The notes: generated by a model not told the origin, from the letters alone. A stretch of DNA of 48,292 nt from Anaerococcus sp. (GCF_030825785.1 NZ_JAPJPG010000010.1:1-48292); one strand, 5' to 3'; positions 8,038-16,580 are shown, counted from the first letter of the stretch. A program made the numbers and translations.

Positions 8038-9459
8038 TTACTTTACATGACCTTTGATATAGTAAGAATCCTTGTGGTTTTTGACTATATCATCGTAATT
8101 TTCATCAAGCTCTCTAGCAAGTATTTCCATAACTCTTGGTAGGCAGAAGCCTCCTTGGCATCTTCCTGCTGTAGCTCTTACTCTTCTTTTGACTCCGTCA
8201 ACTGTTCTAGCTCCTAGTGGTCTGTTGATGGCATCTACTATTTCACCTTCAGTTACTTTTTCACATCTGCAGATAATCTTACCGTATCTTGGATCTTCCT
8301 TGATTAGTTTATCGTGTTCTTCTAGGCTTAGTTCACTTGTCTTTGGTGTAGGTTTTCTATCATAGACAAAGTCTTTGTTATCTTCTAAGTCTAATTTTTC
8401 GCTTACGAGATTTGCCATATATTCACCTATAGCTGGAGCTGAGGTTAGTCCTGGAGATTCTATTCCTATACAATCGAAGAATCCATCAAGGCTTTCCTTA
8501 AGGATAAAGTCTCCTCCGACTTCGTGAGCTCTGTTTCCTGAAAATGATGTGATTACCATTCTTACTGGTACGTTTTTAACTGTATCATTTGATTTTTCGA
8601 TGACTTCTTCCAGGTGTTCTCTAGTTGATCTTAAGTCTCCCTTGTCATCTACAAAGTCTGATGTTGGACCTACTAGGGTATTTTCATCTATGGTTGGTGA
8701 AACTAAGATTCCCTTACCTTTTTCTGTAGGTAGGTTAAACATAACGTGGTTTACAAAGCCTTTAGTGTCCTTATCTAGTAAGAGATATTCACCACGTCTA
8801 GCTTTTATTTCAAACTTCTCATCGCTAACCTTGTTGTGGATTTCGTCTGAGTAAAGTCCTGCTGCATTGATGACTGCCTTAGTTTCGTATGTAGCATTTT
8901 CTGTAACAACTTCCCAATATCCGTCTTTTGGATTTGTTTCTGTTACTTTTTCATTAAATTTATAGTCAACTCCATTTATGTTGGATACTTCAGCAAAAGC
9001 AATATTCATAAGAAATGGATCTATTATTCCAGCTTCTTTACAATATAGGGCATAGCATACATCGTCTGAGGCATTTGGTTCCATTTCACGAACTTGGTTG
9101 CCATCAAGGATTTCCATACCACCTACGCCATTTGCTATACCTTGATCATAAAGCTCTTTTAGTTTTGGATAATCTTTTTCATCGTGGCATAAAACCAAAG
9201 TTCCAATTTGTTTGTAAGGAAAAGATAGCTTCTTAGCCTCATCAGCCATCATATGATTTCCCTTAACATTCATCCTAGCTTTCATTGTTCCAGGAATTGC
9301 GTCATATCCACCGTGGCAGATTCCTGAGTTTGCCTTAGATGTTTCTGTACATACATCTTCGTTTTTTTCTAATAATAGGAATTTTCCTTTTTTCTTTGAC
9401 AATTGGTAGGCTATTGATGTTCCTGTAACTCCACCGCCTATAATTATAGCATCATACAT
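8038..9459 (-). CDS. GlpA-like glycerol-3-phosphate dehydrogenase with C-terminal [2Fe-2S] domain
   Basis: A 473-residue FAD-dependent DAO-family oxidoreductase, predicted to oxidise glycerol-3-phosphate to dihydroxyacetone phosphate. The FAD fold starts at residue 3 (AIIIGGGVTGTSIAYQL). The C-terminal part holds a BFD-like Fe-S motif with Cys397, Cys399, Cys434 and Cys439 (CRC...GRCQGGFC), as in GlpA-type enzymes and unlike simple GlpD or GlpO. The start is supported by GGGAGGAAT before ATG. It is first in a three-gene unit separated from glpK by a strong hairpin, read here as a GlpP-responsive leader. Some family members act on other 2-hydroxy acids, but the glpP-glpK context makes glycerol-3-phosphate the best call. 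Confidence 0.88.
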   Translation of the reverse strand: MYDAIIIGGGVTGTSIAYQLSKKKGKFLLLEKNEDVCTETSKANSGICHGGYDAIPGTMKARMNVKGNHMMADEAKKLSFPYKQIGTLVLCHDEKDYPKLKELYDQGIANGVGGMEILDGNQVREMEPNASDDVCYALYCKEAGIIDPFLMNIAFAEVSNINGVDYKFNEKVTETNPKDGYWEVVTENATYETKAVINAAGLYSDEIHNKVSDEKFEIKARRGEYLLLDKDTKGFVNHVMFNLPTEKGKGILVSPTIDENTLVGPTSDFVDDKGDLRSTREHLEEVIEKSNDTVKNVPVRMVITSFSGNRAHEVGGDFILKESLDGFFDCIGIESPGLTSAPAIGEYMANLVSEKLDLEDNKDFVYDRKPTPKTSELSLEEHDKLIKEDPRYGKIICRCEKVTEGEIVDAINRPLGARTVDGVKRRVRATAGRCQGGFCLPRVMEILARELDENYDDIVKNHKDSYYIKGHVK

Positions 9460-9488
9460 ATATTCCTCCCTTTTTCTAACGGAAAAAT

Positions 9489-9532
9489 GGCGAGCTAAAG
9501 TAGGGTAATACTTTAGCTCGCCTTCTCTAATT
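9489..9532 (-). promoter_or_regulatory. Putative GlpP-responsive leader terminator before the dehydrogenase genes
   Basis: A perfect 14-bp stem (GGCGAGCTAAAGTA with its complement, 9489-9522) sits between glpK and the dehydrogenase gene, followed on the minus strand by ATTTTTCC. The sequence entering it, ATTAGAGAAGGCGAGCT, nearly repeats the one entering the hairpin upstream of glpP (ATTAGAGAAGACGAGCT). A shared sequence at both sites fits an antiterminator target better than two unrelated terminators. Confidence 0.65.
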
Positions 9533-9575
9533 CATATTCTGTTTATATTATATCATATTTTTTCTAATTTTCTAA

Positions 9576-11081
9576 TTATTCTTCGTAGGTTTTTGCCCAA
9601 GAGAATGATCTATCAACTGCTCTTTGCCAGTTTCTGTCCTTTTTATCTCTTTCTTCTTCAGAGATTTCCGGGGTAAATTCACGGTCAACTAGACGATTTG
9701 CTTTGATCTCTTCTAGGTCTTTGTAGTAACCTACAGCAAGTCCTGCAAGATAAGATGCTCCGAGAGCTGTTGTCTCTAGTGTCTTAGGTCTTTCTACCTT
9801 AGTTTGGATCATATCAGATTGGAATTGCATTAGGAAGTTGTTTGCACTAGCTCCACCATCTACCTTAAGTTCGTGAAGGTCTCTCTTACTATCCTTACTC
9901 ATAGCTTGGAGAACATCATTTGTTAGGTAAGCTAGGGATTCTAGTGTTGCTCTAACTATATGGTATTTGCTTGTTCCTCTTGTTATACCAACGATTGATC
10001 CTCTTGCGTAAGCATCCCAGTATGGTGCACCAAGACCAGTAAAGGCTGGAACTACATAGCAGCCGTTTGTATCATCAACTTTGGTTGCCATATATTCTGT
10101 ATCATCAGCAGCATCTACAATTCTTAGTTGGTCTCTTAACCATTGGATAGCAGATCCAGCAACGAAGATTGAACCTTCAAGCGCATAGTTTACCTTGCCG
10201 TCTCCAAGTCCCCAAGCTATGGTTGTTACTAGACCATTGTCTGACTTAACAGCAGTCTCGCCTGTATTCATTAGTAGGAAGGCACCTGTACCATAAGTAT
10301 TCTTGGCATCTCCTTCGTCGAAGCATGTTTGTCCGAATAGGGCAGCTTGTTGGTCACCTGCTATACCAGCTATTGGAATTTCGCCATCGAAGTATCCTGG
10401 GAATGTATTTCCGTAGACATGTGAAGATGGTTTAACTTCTGGAAGCATACATTTTGGAATATTTAGTATTTCACATAATTCATCATCCCATTCTAGGGTG
10501 TGGATGTTAAAGATCATTGTTCTTGATGCGTTTGAGTAGTCTGTTACGTGAACCTTACCACGTGTTAAGTTGTAGATTAACCAAGTATCTACTGTACCAA
10601 AGAGGAGTTCGCCGTTTTCTGCTCTCTCTTGACCATTTTCTATATGGTCTAGGATCCAGCGGATTTTGGTTCCTGAGAAGTATGGGTCTACTACAAGACC
10701 TGTCTTATCTTGGATTGTCTTTTTGTAGCCATCTTCTACTAATTTGTCAGCCATATCTGCTGTACGACGACATTGCCAAACGATTGCATTATAGACAGGC
10801 TTTCCTGTATCTTTTTCCCAAACTATGGTTGTCTCTCTTTGGTTTGTAATACCGATTGCCTCGATGTCATCAGCACTTACGCCAAGTTTTGCTATAGCTT
10901 CTGTACAAACTCCTAATTGAGTTGACCAGATTTCTGTTGCATCATGTTCAACCCAGCCTGGATGTGGAAAGAATTGAGTGAACTCTTTTTGAGCCACTGA
11001 CATGATCTCGCCCTTTTTGTTAAAGATGATTGCTCTGTTACTAGTTGTTCCAGCATCAAGTGCCATGATATATTTTCCCAT
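9576..11081 (-). CDS. glpK: Glycerol kinase
   Basis: Phosphorylates glycerol to sn-glycerol-3-phosphate with ATP in the cytoplasm. The 501-residue length is normal for the FGGY family. The N-terminal phosphate-binding motif ALDAGTTSNRAI, the GITNQRET segment and the C-terminal GTGAFLLMNTG region and FSGTKIRW are all present. An upstream in-frame ATG at 11105 exists, but it lies inside glpP. The start at 11081 has AAAAGGAGATATT immediately before it and leaves an 11-nt gap after glpP, so I choose it. It is cotranscribed with glpP. Confidence 0.97.
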   Translation of the reverse strand: MGKYIMALDAGTTSNRAIIFNKKGEIMSVAQKEFTQFFPHPGWVEHDATEIWSTQLGVCTEAIAKLGVSADDIEAIGITNQRETTIVWEKDTGKPVYNAIVWQCRRTADMADKLVEDGYKKTIQDKTGLVVDPYFSGTKIRWILDHIENGQERAENGELLFGTVDTWLIYNLTRGKVHVTDYSNASRTMIFNIHTLEWDDELCEILNIPKCMLPEVKPSSHVYGNTFPGYFDGEIPIAGIAGDQQAALFGQTCFDEGDAKNTYGTGAFLLMNTGETAVKSDNGLVTTIAWGLGDGKVNYALEGSIFVAGSAIQWLRDQLRIVDAADDTEYMATKVDDTNGCYVVPAFTGLGAPYWDAYARGSIVGITRGTSKYHIVRATLESLAYLTNDVLQAMSKDSKRDLHELKVDGGASANNFLMQFQSDMIQTKVERPKTLETTALGASYLAGLAVGYYKDLEEIKANRLVDREFTPEISEEERDKKDRNWQRAVDRSFSWAKTYEE

Positions 11082-11092
11082 AATATCTCCTT

Positions 11093-11662
11093 TTACATTT
11101 TCCAAACATCGGTATTAGATGACGATATCGCAATAGCGTTAGCATTTAGGGCGTCGATTACATCCGATTTCTCGTTGATTAGCCCGCCTGCCACCAAAGG
11201 AATATTAGTCCTTTTTGATATATCATCCAATATCTTTGGCATAATCCCCGGAAGTATCTCTATAAGGTCGCAATTTACCTTCTTTACAGTCTCTTTCACA
11301 TTTTCATATGACAGAGAATCTAGGACAAAAAATCTTAAAATAGCAAATAAGCCAATCTGCCTAGCATAAGCGGCATTTTGCGGCCTCGTAGTAATAATTC
11401 CATCAGCGTCAGTATAATTTTTAATGAAAGCTGAAGACAGTTGAGAGCTTGATAAGCCTTCAATCAAATCCTCATGAACCATAACTATCTTGCCATGTTT
11501 TTTAAGTTTTTTAACTATGTGTGGGATGCTTTCTACAGTACCAAAAAGCACGAACACTATTTTGTTTTCACTATCCAAAGAGTCTCTTAAATCTTTGTTA
11601 TTTTTGATAGCCATGATTATAGGATTTTCATAAATTATATCGAAAATCTCTTCGCGAGTCAT
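11093..11662 (-). CDS. glpP: Glycerol-3-phosphate-responsive antiterminator
   Basis: A 189-residue RNA-binding regulator. In Bacillus, GlpP with glycerol-3-phosphate prevents termination in the leaders of glp genes. The protein is a TIM-barrel-like fold with phosphate-binding type segments EILPGIMP and VAGGLI near the C-terminus and an ITTR motif in the middle. GGAGGTTGT precedes the ATG. It is first in the operon and lies directly behind a hairpin that may be its own target, so expression is probably self-reinforcing when glycerol-3-phosphate accumulates. Confidence 0.94.
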   Translation of the reverse strand: MTREEIFDIIYENPIIMAIKNNKDLRDSLDSENKIVFVLFGTVESIPHIVKKLKKHGKIVMVHEDLIEGLSSSQLSSAFIKNYTDADGIITTRPQNAAYARQIGLFAILRFFVLDSLSYENVKETVKKVNCDLIEILPGIMPKILDDISKRTNIPLVAGGLINEKSDVIDALNANAIAISSSNTDVWKM

Positions 11663-11679
11663 ACAACCTCCATGAACAC

Positions 11680-11722
11680 AGAAAACGAGCGTGTAAAATT
11701 ACTACAGCTCGTCTTCTCTAAT
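11680..11722 (-). promoter_or_regulatory. Putative GlpP-responsive leader hairpin upstream of glpP
   Basis: On the minus strand AGAAGACGAGC pairs with GCTCGTTTTCT (11680-11717), and TGTA and TACA extend the stem inside. The T-rich 3' arm could act as a terminator U-run. The entry motif matches the one before the dehydrogenase operon. It lies between the predicted start point and the glpP ATG. Confidence 0.65.
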
Positions 11723-11738
11723 ATATTCTCTTACTAGT

Positions 11739-11767
11739 AGTTTACCATAAATAAATTAATCTTGCAA
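11739..11767 (-). promoter_or_regulatory. Sigma-A-type promoter of glpP-glpK
   Basis: Reading the minus strand: -35 TTGCAA, 17-bp spacer, -10 TAAACT. The predicted start falls about 10-15 nt before the leader hairpin. Confidence 0.65.
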
Positions 11768-11867
11768 TCATTTTCATAAATATTTTTATGTAAAGGGGCA
11801 AAAGCTTGTATCTTCAATGATTATTCTTGATTGACCTTTAGAAAGATAGGGAAAATGTTTGGTTTTC

Positions 11868-12116
11868 CTATATCCTTTTAATCATTGAAATAAAAAACAA
11901 GATAAATGTCAAAATACTCAAAATTAAATTGAAAAGATATAGAGTTCCTTTTGACTTTTTGTAAATGATAATATTATAAGCTAGTAAAACGAGCGATAAA
12001 AAACTAGCCAAAATAGTAAAATTTAATCTATCTTCCATAAAGAAATATCCTAGCACGATAGAAAATATACAAAAAGCCTGAAAGATTTCTATGTAATTAC
12101 TTAGCTTATCTCTCAT
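11868..12116 (-). CDS. Small three-helix membrane protein of unknown function
   Basis: An 82-residue protein with a short N-terminal segment followed by about three hydrophobic helices (roughly 11-28, 32-52 and 58-78) and a basic end (MIKRI). An alternative TTG start four codons upstream overlaps the ribosome site; GGAG lies six bases before the ATG at 12116, so that start is preferred. I recognise no family. It is followed by the glpP promoter region, and about 200 nt without a gene separate it from the sugar transferase. Confidence 0.6.
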   Translation of the reverse strand: MRDKLSNYIEIFQAFCIFSIVLGYFFMEDRLNFTILASFLSLVLLAYNIIIYKKSKGTLYLFNLILSILTFILFFISMIKRI

Positions 12117-12300
12117 AATCATCTCCAATCTAACTGTGACTATAAGATAGTTACCCTAGTTTTAGACATATAAACAGATACTTAATTCTTTTGATGAAAT
12201 CTAGAATTACGAAGATTTAGGGAAATTACTTAAGTTTTCTTATCTATATTCTAATAAACATCTAGCCTTTGATTATAGATTAAAGCCCTTAAATTTACCA

Positions 12301-12340
12301 AAAATAAAAGAAGGAAGTCAAATCTAAAAATCTTCCTTCT
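12301..12340 (-). terminator. Terminator overlapping the sugar transferase stop codon
   Basis: On the minus strand AGAAGGAAG pairs with CTTCCTTCT (12309-12317 with 12332-12340), followed by TTATTTT. The stop codon lies inside the loop. The next 180 nt to the small membrane gene hold nothing I can assign. Confidence 0.7.
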
Positions 12341-12923
12341 TACCTTCACTAACCCCTTCTCCAGATAGGACTTGAGGGATTGTTTTTAATATTATTTTTA
12401 AGTCATTTAAGAAAGTTACATTTTCTGCATACTCTCCATCTGTCTCGGCCTTTTTCTTAGGAGGGAGATTGTCCCTGCCTGAAATTTGGCTAAGTCCTGT
12501 AATTCCTGGCCTCACACTCAAGGCCCCGAACTCTCTCCTTAAGTTAATTAGCTCTTCTTCCTTAAGAATAACCGGCCTTGGGCCAACTATGCTCATATCT
12601 CCCCTTATTATATTTATAAGCTGGGGAAGCTCGTCTATGGATGTCTTTCTGATGAAACGGCCCACTTTTGTTATGTAGCTATCCGCATTATCAAGCTCCC
12701 AAGTTGCGGCATTGTTTGGAGCCTCTGTCGACATCGACCTAAATTTGATGCAAGAAAAAGCCTTACCTTCCTTACCAGATCTATTCTGGATAAAGAAGAC
12801 TTTTCCCTTGGGCTCTTCTATTTTGATGGCGAGGGCTGTAAGCAAAAATATTGGAGAGAGGATTATAAGACCCAAAAGAGCCAAAATCCTATCCAATATA
12901 TTCTTTACGTAATTTTCATACAT
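12324..12923 (-). CDS. Undecaprenyl-phosphate sugar-1-phosphate transferase (PglC/WcaJ C-terminal type)
   Basis: A 199-residue initiating glycosyl-1-phosphate transferase. It transfers a sugar phosphate from a nucleotide sugar to the polyprenyl carrier at the inner leaflet, the first step in surface polysaccharide or glycan assembly. A single membrane (re-entrant type) helix near 10-33 is followed by the catalytic domain with KFRSM, RFIRKTSIDELPQ and GDMSIVGPRP, all family hallmarks. It is the short, PglC-like form without the multi-helix N-terminus of WcaJ. GGAG precedes the ATG. No other glycan genes are nearby, so the sugar and polymer cannot be named. It follows the pseudouridine synthase by 39 nt. 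Confidence 0.9.
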   Translation of the reverse strand: MYENYVKNILDRILALLGLIILSPIFLLTALAIKIEEPKGKVFFIQNRSGKEGKAFSCIKFRSMSTEAPNNAATWELDNADSYITKVGRFIRKTSIDELPQLINIIRGDMSIVGPRPVILKEEELINLRREFGALSVRPGITGLSQISGRDNLPPKKKAETDGEYAENVTFLNDLKIILKTIPQVLSGEGVSEGKKEDF

Positions 12924-12962
12924 AGTTTTCTCCGTCTAATCCTTACTTATATTATCCTTATT

Positions 12963-13661
12963 TTACTCCATAAGTAGGGATATTTCATCATCACTTAACT
13001 CCCTATACTCGCCTTCTGCCAAGTGTTCGTCTAGGGATAAGTCTCCTATGGCAATTCTTTTAAGCTTTTCTACCTCGTTGCCGCAATTTGAAAATAGTCT
13101 TTTTACCAGATGGAACTTGCCTTCCGTAACCTTGACTATTGCCTTTTTATCTTCTAATATCTCAAGCCCAGCACTTCTTGCTGTGTAGTCATCTTCTTTG
13201 ATATAGACTCCTTCTTTGAATAAGTCTATTAGGCTGTTATCTATCTTATCCCTCGTTTCTACAAGATAGGTCTTTTCTATATTAGAATTTGGGCTTGTTA
13301 CCTTGTGGATGAACTTACCATCTGTTGAAAGGAGGAGGAGGCCTGTAGTATCTTTATCGAGCCTTCCTGCTATGGATAAATCGATTACTTTATAGAAATC
13401 ATCCAAGAGATCTATTACAGTTGGGTCTTTGTCTTCTGTCGCTGAAAGAAAGCCCGCAGGCTTATTCATCATAACATAGATATTTTCAAAATAGTCTACG
13501 AAATGACCCATATAGTATACTTCATCGACTTCTGGGTCGACCTGGGTTGCGGTATCCTTTACCACTTCGCAATTTACAAGGACAGCTCCCTTCTTGGCAT
13601 TTTTCTTTATATTTTTTCTGGTATCTAGGCCAGAGTTTCCTATCATCTTATCTAGTCTCAT
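12963..13661 (-). CDS. rsuA: 16S rRNA pseudouridine synthase, RsuA family
   Basis: A 232-residue enzyme that isomerises uridine to pseudouridine in rRNA, position 516 by analogy. An N-terminal S4 RNA-binding region (MRLDKMIGNSG) is followed by the catalytic domain with GRLDKDTTGLLLLSTDG, whose Asp is the nucleophile. VMMNKPAGFLSA and KRLFSNCGNEV are further family motifs. The ATG overlaps the PadR stop by 4 nt, so the two are translationally coupled. Choice of RsuA over RluB/E-type specificity rests on length and motif similarity only. Confidence 0.88.
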   Translation of the reverse strand: MRLDKMIGNSGLDTRKNIKKNAKKGAVLVNCEVVKDTATQVDPEVDEVYYMGHFVDYFENIYVMMNKPAGFLSATEDKDPTVIDLLDDFYKVIDLSIAGRLDKDTTGLLLLSTDGKFIHKVTSPNSNIEKTYLVETRDKIDNSLIDLFKEGVYIKEDDYTARSAGLEILEDKKAIVKVTEGKFHLVKRLFSNCGNEVEKLKRIAIGDLSLDEHLAEGEYRELSDDEISLLME

Positions 13662-13984
13662 TTTATCCCCTTACTTAATACATTTCCCGTAGCATAACTT
13701 AACTCGTCAAAGGACTTGTAAAAGCTATCGAGATAGTCCCTGCCCTTTGGGCTTATATAGTAATATTTTCTCTTTGGCCCAATCATAGATTTCTTGTAGG
13801 CCCCAAAGATAAAGCCCTTCTTAGAAAGCCTCTGTAGGATTGGGTAGACCGTTCCTTCAGTCATGGCATAAAAGCCAGAGTTCTTTAGTTCCTCTACGAT
13901 TTCATAGCCGTAAGTTTCGTTGTTTTTTATAATATGGAGTATAACGCCTTCTATAACTCCCTTTAGCATTTGAGATTCAATCAT
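13658..13984 (-). CDS. PadR-family transcriptional regulator
   Basis: A 108-residue winged-helix repressor with the PadR signature: GVIEGVILHIIKNNETYGYE, then EGTVYPILQRLSKKG as the recognition region, then a wing with KRKYYYISPKG. PadR proteins usually respond to a small hydrophobic ligand and control a nearby transporter or detoxification gene, but none is adjacent; the downstream partner is the pseudouridine synthase. AGGTGAT precedes the ATG. An imperfect palindrome in the 40-nt upstream gap may be its operator. Confidence 0.9.
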   Translation of the reverse strand: MIESQMLKGVIEGVILHIIKNNETYGYEIVEELKNSGFYAMTEGTVYPILQRLSKKGFIFGAYKKSMIGPKRKYYYISPKGRDYLDSFYKSFDELSYATGNVLSKGIK

Positions 13985-13996
13985 TTTATCACCTAT

Positions 13997-14009
13997 CTAT
14001 ATTGTATAG
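13997..14009 (-). promoter_or_regulatory. Candidate PadR operator
   Basis: CTATA-TTG-TATAG, a 5-bp inverted repeat in the short gap between the helicase and padR genes, overlapping likely -10 sequence. The assignment rests on position only. Confidence 0.3.
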
Positions 14010-14024
14010 CATAGTAGAGGGATT

Positions 14025-16580
14025 TCAAGCTCGCTCGCAGAAGTGCTTCATAGGACAGTACTTACAAGCTTTCCTATCTTCGGTCTTGTGATCGAAGTTT
14101 TCTCTTACAATCTCCCTTGCTACATCATCTATAGCAGCCATATCAAATCCTTCATCCTTTACTGAGATTAGGTCGTCTTTTTCTATAAAATATAGGTAGA
14201 TTTCCCCTACTTCCTTGCCGTTAGCTAGAAGGAGCTGTCTATAGGTTAGAAGCTGCTTTCTGTATTTGGCGAGACTTTTCTCATCAAAAGACCCAGTCTT
14301 TAGATCCATGATTGAGGAATCTTCTAAAATAAGGTCAATATTTCCTTGAAGGATATAGAAATCTCTATCCGCCTTGTAGTTCGCCTCGCTTAGCTTCACA
14401 TCAAAGCCCCTGTTTAGTAGATTTGAAACTGGCTCAATGTATCCCTTATTTTCCCACAAAAACCTTGTCATATCCTTCTTGTCAAAGGAAGGAGAGTAGA
14501 TATATTGAGCGAGATTGTGGACCTTTGATCCAAAGATTAGGCTTTGTGTCTTCTTAGTCCTGAAAGAAAGTTTCCTTACAAATTTGTACTTTAGTGGACA
14601 GGTCATATAGACATCTATATCTGTGGTAAAGGCTAGGATTTTCTTATCATCTTTTCTCTCTTCCATCTTAAAGTCAATAGAGCTTAGCTTGGATGAGGAA
14701 TCGAGAGTGTTTGCAAAATTTTTAATCCTTCTATCTGTAGAATTATCCAGTATGACCAAGAGGTTTTTGGCCCTGGTGAAGGCCGTGTAATATTTCCTAT
14801 AGAAATCCAATTCCTTTTTCTCTAGGCTATCCTTTTCAACAAACCTATCGGTAAACTTATCGTAATCTCTTCTTGGATAATCTCCTAGGCTAGATACGAA
14901 TACCGCCTCAAACTCCAAGCCTTTGGACTGGTGGATGGTCATGAAATTTATGGCATCGTCGTAGACATCATCGTCATCGAACTCTCCTATGGCGTTTTTC
15001 TTAAAATAAATAAAAATATAGGAGAAGATGAACTTCTGATAGTAGCTATTAGTTTCTTCAAAAATCTCGTCGTATTCGACAGCAAGATTTATGAATTTGC
15101 TGATATTTTTAAAGATTAGATCTTTCCTAGCTTGATTCTTATCTTTAAGGATATCCTTAAAGGTCTCAAGGCCCATAAGCTTATAAATAAGGTCTGATAT
15201 AGGAGAAGATTCTGAAAAATCCTCTATGAAATTTCTAAGCTCCCTATTTTTGTTGAGCTTATCATCTTCATAGATTTCCTTAAGGAATCTCCTATAGTCA
15301 AGTTTCTGTCTTTGCCCATAGGTCATCTTTCCTCCCCTAAAATCGGTATTGATCGGACCTGTTCTTGTTATTTTAAGGAGAACAAAAATTATTAGGCGAA
15401 TTTCTTCTCTTCTAAAGTAGCCATCACTTTTCCTGTTGATTACTTTAATCCCAGCATTTTCGAATTTCTTCTGGAGGATTGAAGGATAAGAATTGTTAAA
15501 GCTTGGAAAGAGAAAGGCAATTTGGCCGAGTTTTATTTTTTTAGATAAGAGCTTAACTATCATTACGAGATTGTCCATCTCATCTGCCCTAGCCCTTACT
15601 ATAGTATTGGGATTTTCTTCTGCCTTATTTGACTTAAGGTCCTTCTTACTAGAGCCAACTGCCTCATCCATAAAGGCCCTCGCCTTATCGATTATAACTT
15701 GATTGGACCTATAATTAATATTTAGAAAATATTTACTCGCCCTAATTCCAGTTCTCTCGTAGAATTTCTCGTCAAAATGGGTTAGGTTTCTCGCATCGGC
15801 TCCCCTAAAGGAATAAAGGGCCTGATCGTCATCTCCAAAGACTATGATATTGCCATTTTTCGTAAGATTGATGGCGATTTCTTCCTGGATTAGGTTGGTG
15901 TCCTGGTATTCATCAATTACAACAAGGTCGATCTCTTCTCTTATCTTCTCTCCTATTACAGGGTCTTTAAGCAAGTCCAAAAAGCGTTTTAAGATAATCT
16001 GGAAATTAATTAGGCCCAAGGAGTCTAGAAGCCTTTCGTAGGTCATAAATATCTCGTAGGCTAGCTTATCTTGAGGAGAAGCCGAATCCTTTAATGATAA
16101 GGGATTTATCATTTGATTGATAAGGGTTTGGAAGATATCAAGAATGGTCGCCGTAGCATAATCTTTTCCTATAAAGTCCTCAAAGTAAGGGAGGCTCGTG
16201 AAAATCTCTAGATCTTCTTCTACTATAAATTCCTCCATGTTGGAGTCGATTATCGTAAGATTAAAGAAATTATCGTCAAGCCTTCTGTATTTTGTGATAA
16301 AGGATATAGCAAGAGAGTGGAAGTTACCTATCTTCATATCCTCAAGATCTGTATCTAGGCCATCTTTTCTAAGCCTTGTGATAATTCTCGTATTAAGCTC
16401 ACGGGCCGCCTTTTTGGTGAAAGTAGTGATTAGGACTTTGTTTGCGGGAAATTTACCCTCCTTGATGGCTTCTGCCACAAATCCTACTATAGTGTGGGTT
16501 TTTCCCGTACCGGGACCTGCTATTACCACAGCAGGAAGCTTAGCATTTTTGATTATTTCTTCTTGTCCAATATTTTTCAT
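14025..16580 (-). CDS. UvrD/Rep-type helicase fused to a PD-(D/E)XK nuclease with probable Fe-S cluster
   Basis: An 851-residue superfamily 1 helicase. Motifs run in order: Walker A AGPGTGKTHT near 21-30, DEAD-like VVIDEYQDTN, GDDDQALYSFRGA, NINYRSNQ, TIHQSKGLEFEAVFV and AFTRAKNLL. The last 200 residues are a RecB/AddB-like nuclease: TCPLKYKFVRKL, GNIDLIL, MDLKTG, LTYRQLLL and CKYCPMKHFC. The one upstream and three C-terminal cysteines match the four that hold a 4Fe-4S cluster in AddB/Cas4-type nucleases. It probably acts in double-strand end processing or DNA repair; whether it replaces AddAB cannot be judged here. It shares a 4-nt overlap with the acetyltransferase upstream. Confidence 0.9.
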   Translation of the reverse strand: MKNIGQEEIIKNAKLPAVVIAGPGTGKTHTIVGFVAEAIKEGKFPANKVLITTFTKKAARELNTRIITRLRKDGLDTDLEDMKIGNFHSLAISFITKYRRLDDNFFNLTIIDSNMEEFIVEEDLEIFTSLPYFEDFIGKDYATATILDIFQTLINQMINPLSLKDSASPQDKLAYEIFMTYERLLDSLGLINFQIILKRFLDLLKDPVIGEKIREEIDLVVIDEYQDTNLIQEEIAINLTKNGNIIVFGDDDQALYSFRGADARNLTHFDEKFYERTGIRASKYFLNINYRSNQVIIDKARAFMDEAVGSSKKDLKSNKAEENPNTIVRARADEMDNLVMIVKLLSKKIKLGQIAFLFPSFNNSYPSILQKKFENAGIKVINRKSDGYFRREEIRLIIFVLLKITRTGPINTDFRGGKMTYGQRQKLDYRRFLKEIYEDDKLNKNRELRNFIEDFSESSPISDLIYKLMGLETFKDILKDKNQARKDLIFKNISKFINLAVEYDEIFEETNSYYQKFIFSYIFIYFKKNAIGEFDDDDVYDDAINFMTIHQSKGLEFEAVFVSSLGDYPRRDYDKFTDRFVEKDSLEKKELDFYRKYYTAFTRAKNLLVILDNSTDRRIKNFANTLDSSSKLSSIDFKMEERKDDKKILAFTTDIDVYMTCPLKYKFVRKLSFRTKKTQSLIFGSKVHNLAQYIYSPSFDKKDMTRFLWENKGYIEPVSNLLNRGFDVKLSEANYKADRDFYILQGNIDLILEDSSIMDLKTGSFDEKSLAKYRKQLLTYRQLLLANGKEVGEIYLYFIEKDDLISVKDEGFDMAAIDDVAREIVRENFDHKTEDRKACKYCPMKHFCERA

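Noticed and set aside
9489..9522. Hairpin between glpK and the dehydrogenase gene read as a plain terminator
   Set aside because: It may terminate, but the shared entry motif with the glpP leader fits a regulated terminator better; recorded as regulatory.
11082..11105. Upstream ATG for glpK
   Set aside because: It lies within glpP and would place the ribosome site inside the coding region; the ATG at 11081 has good spacing.
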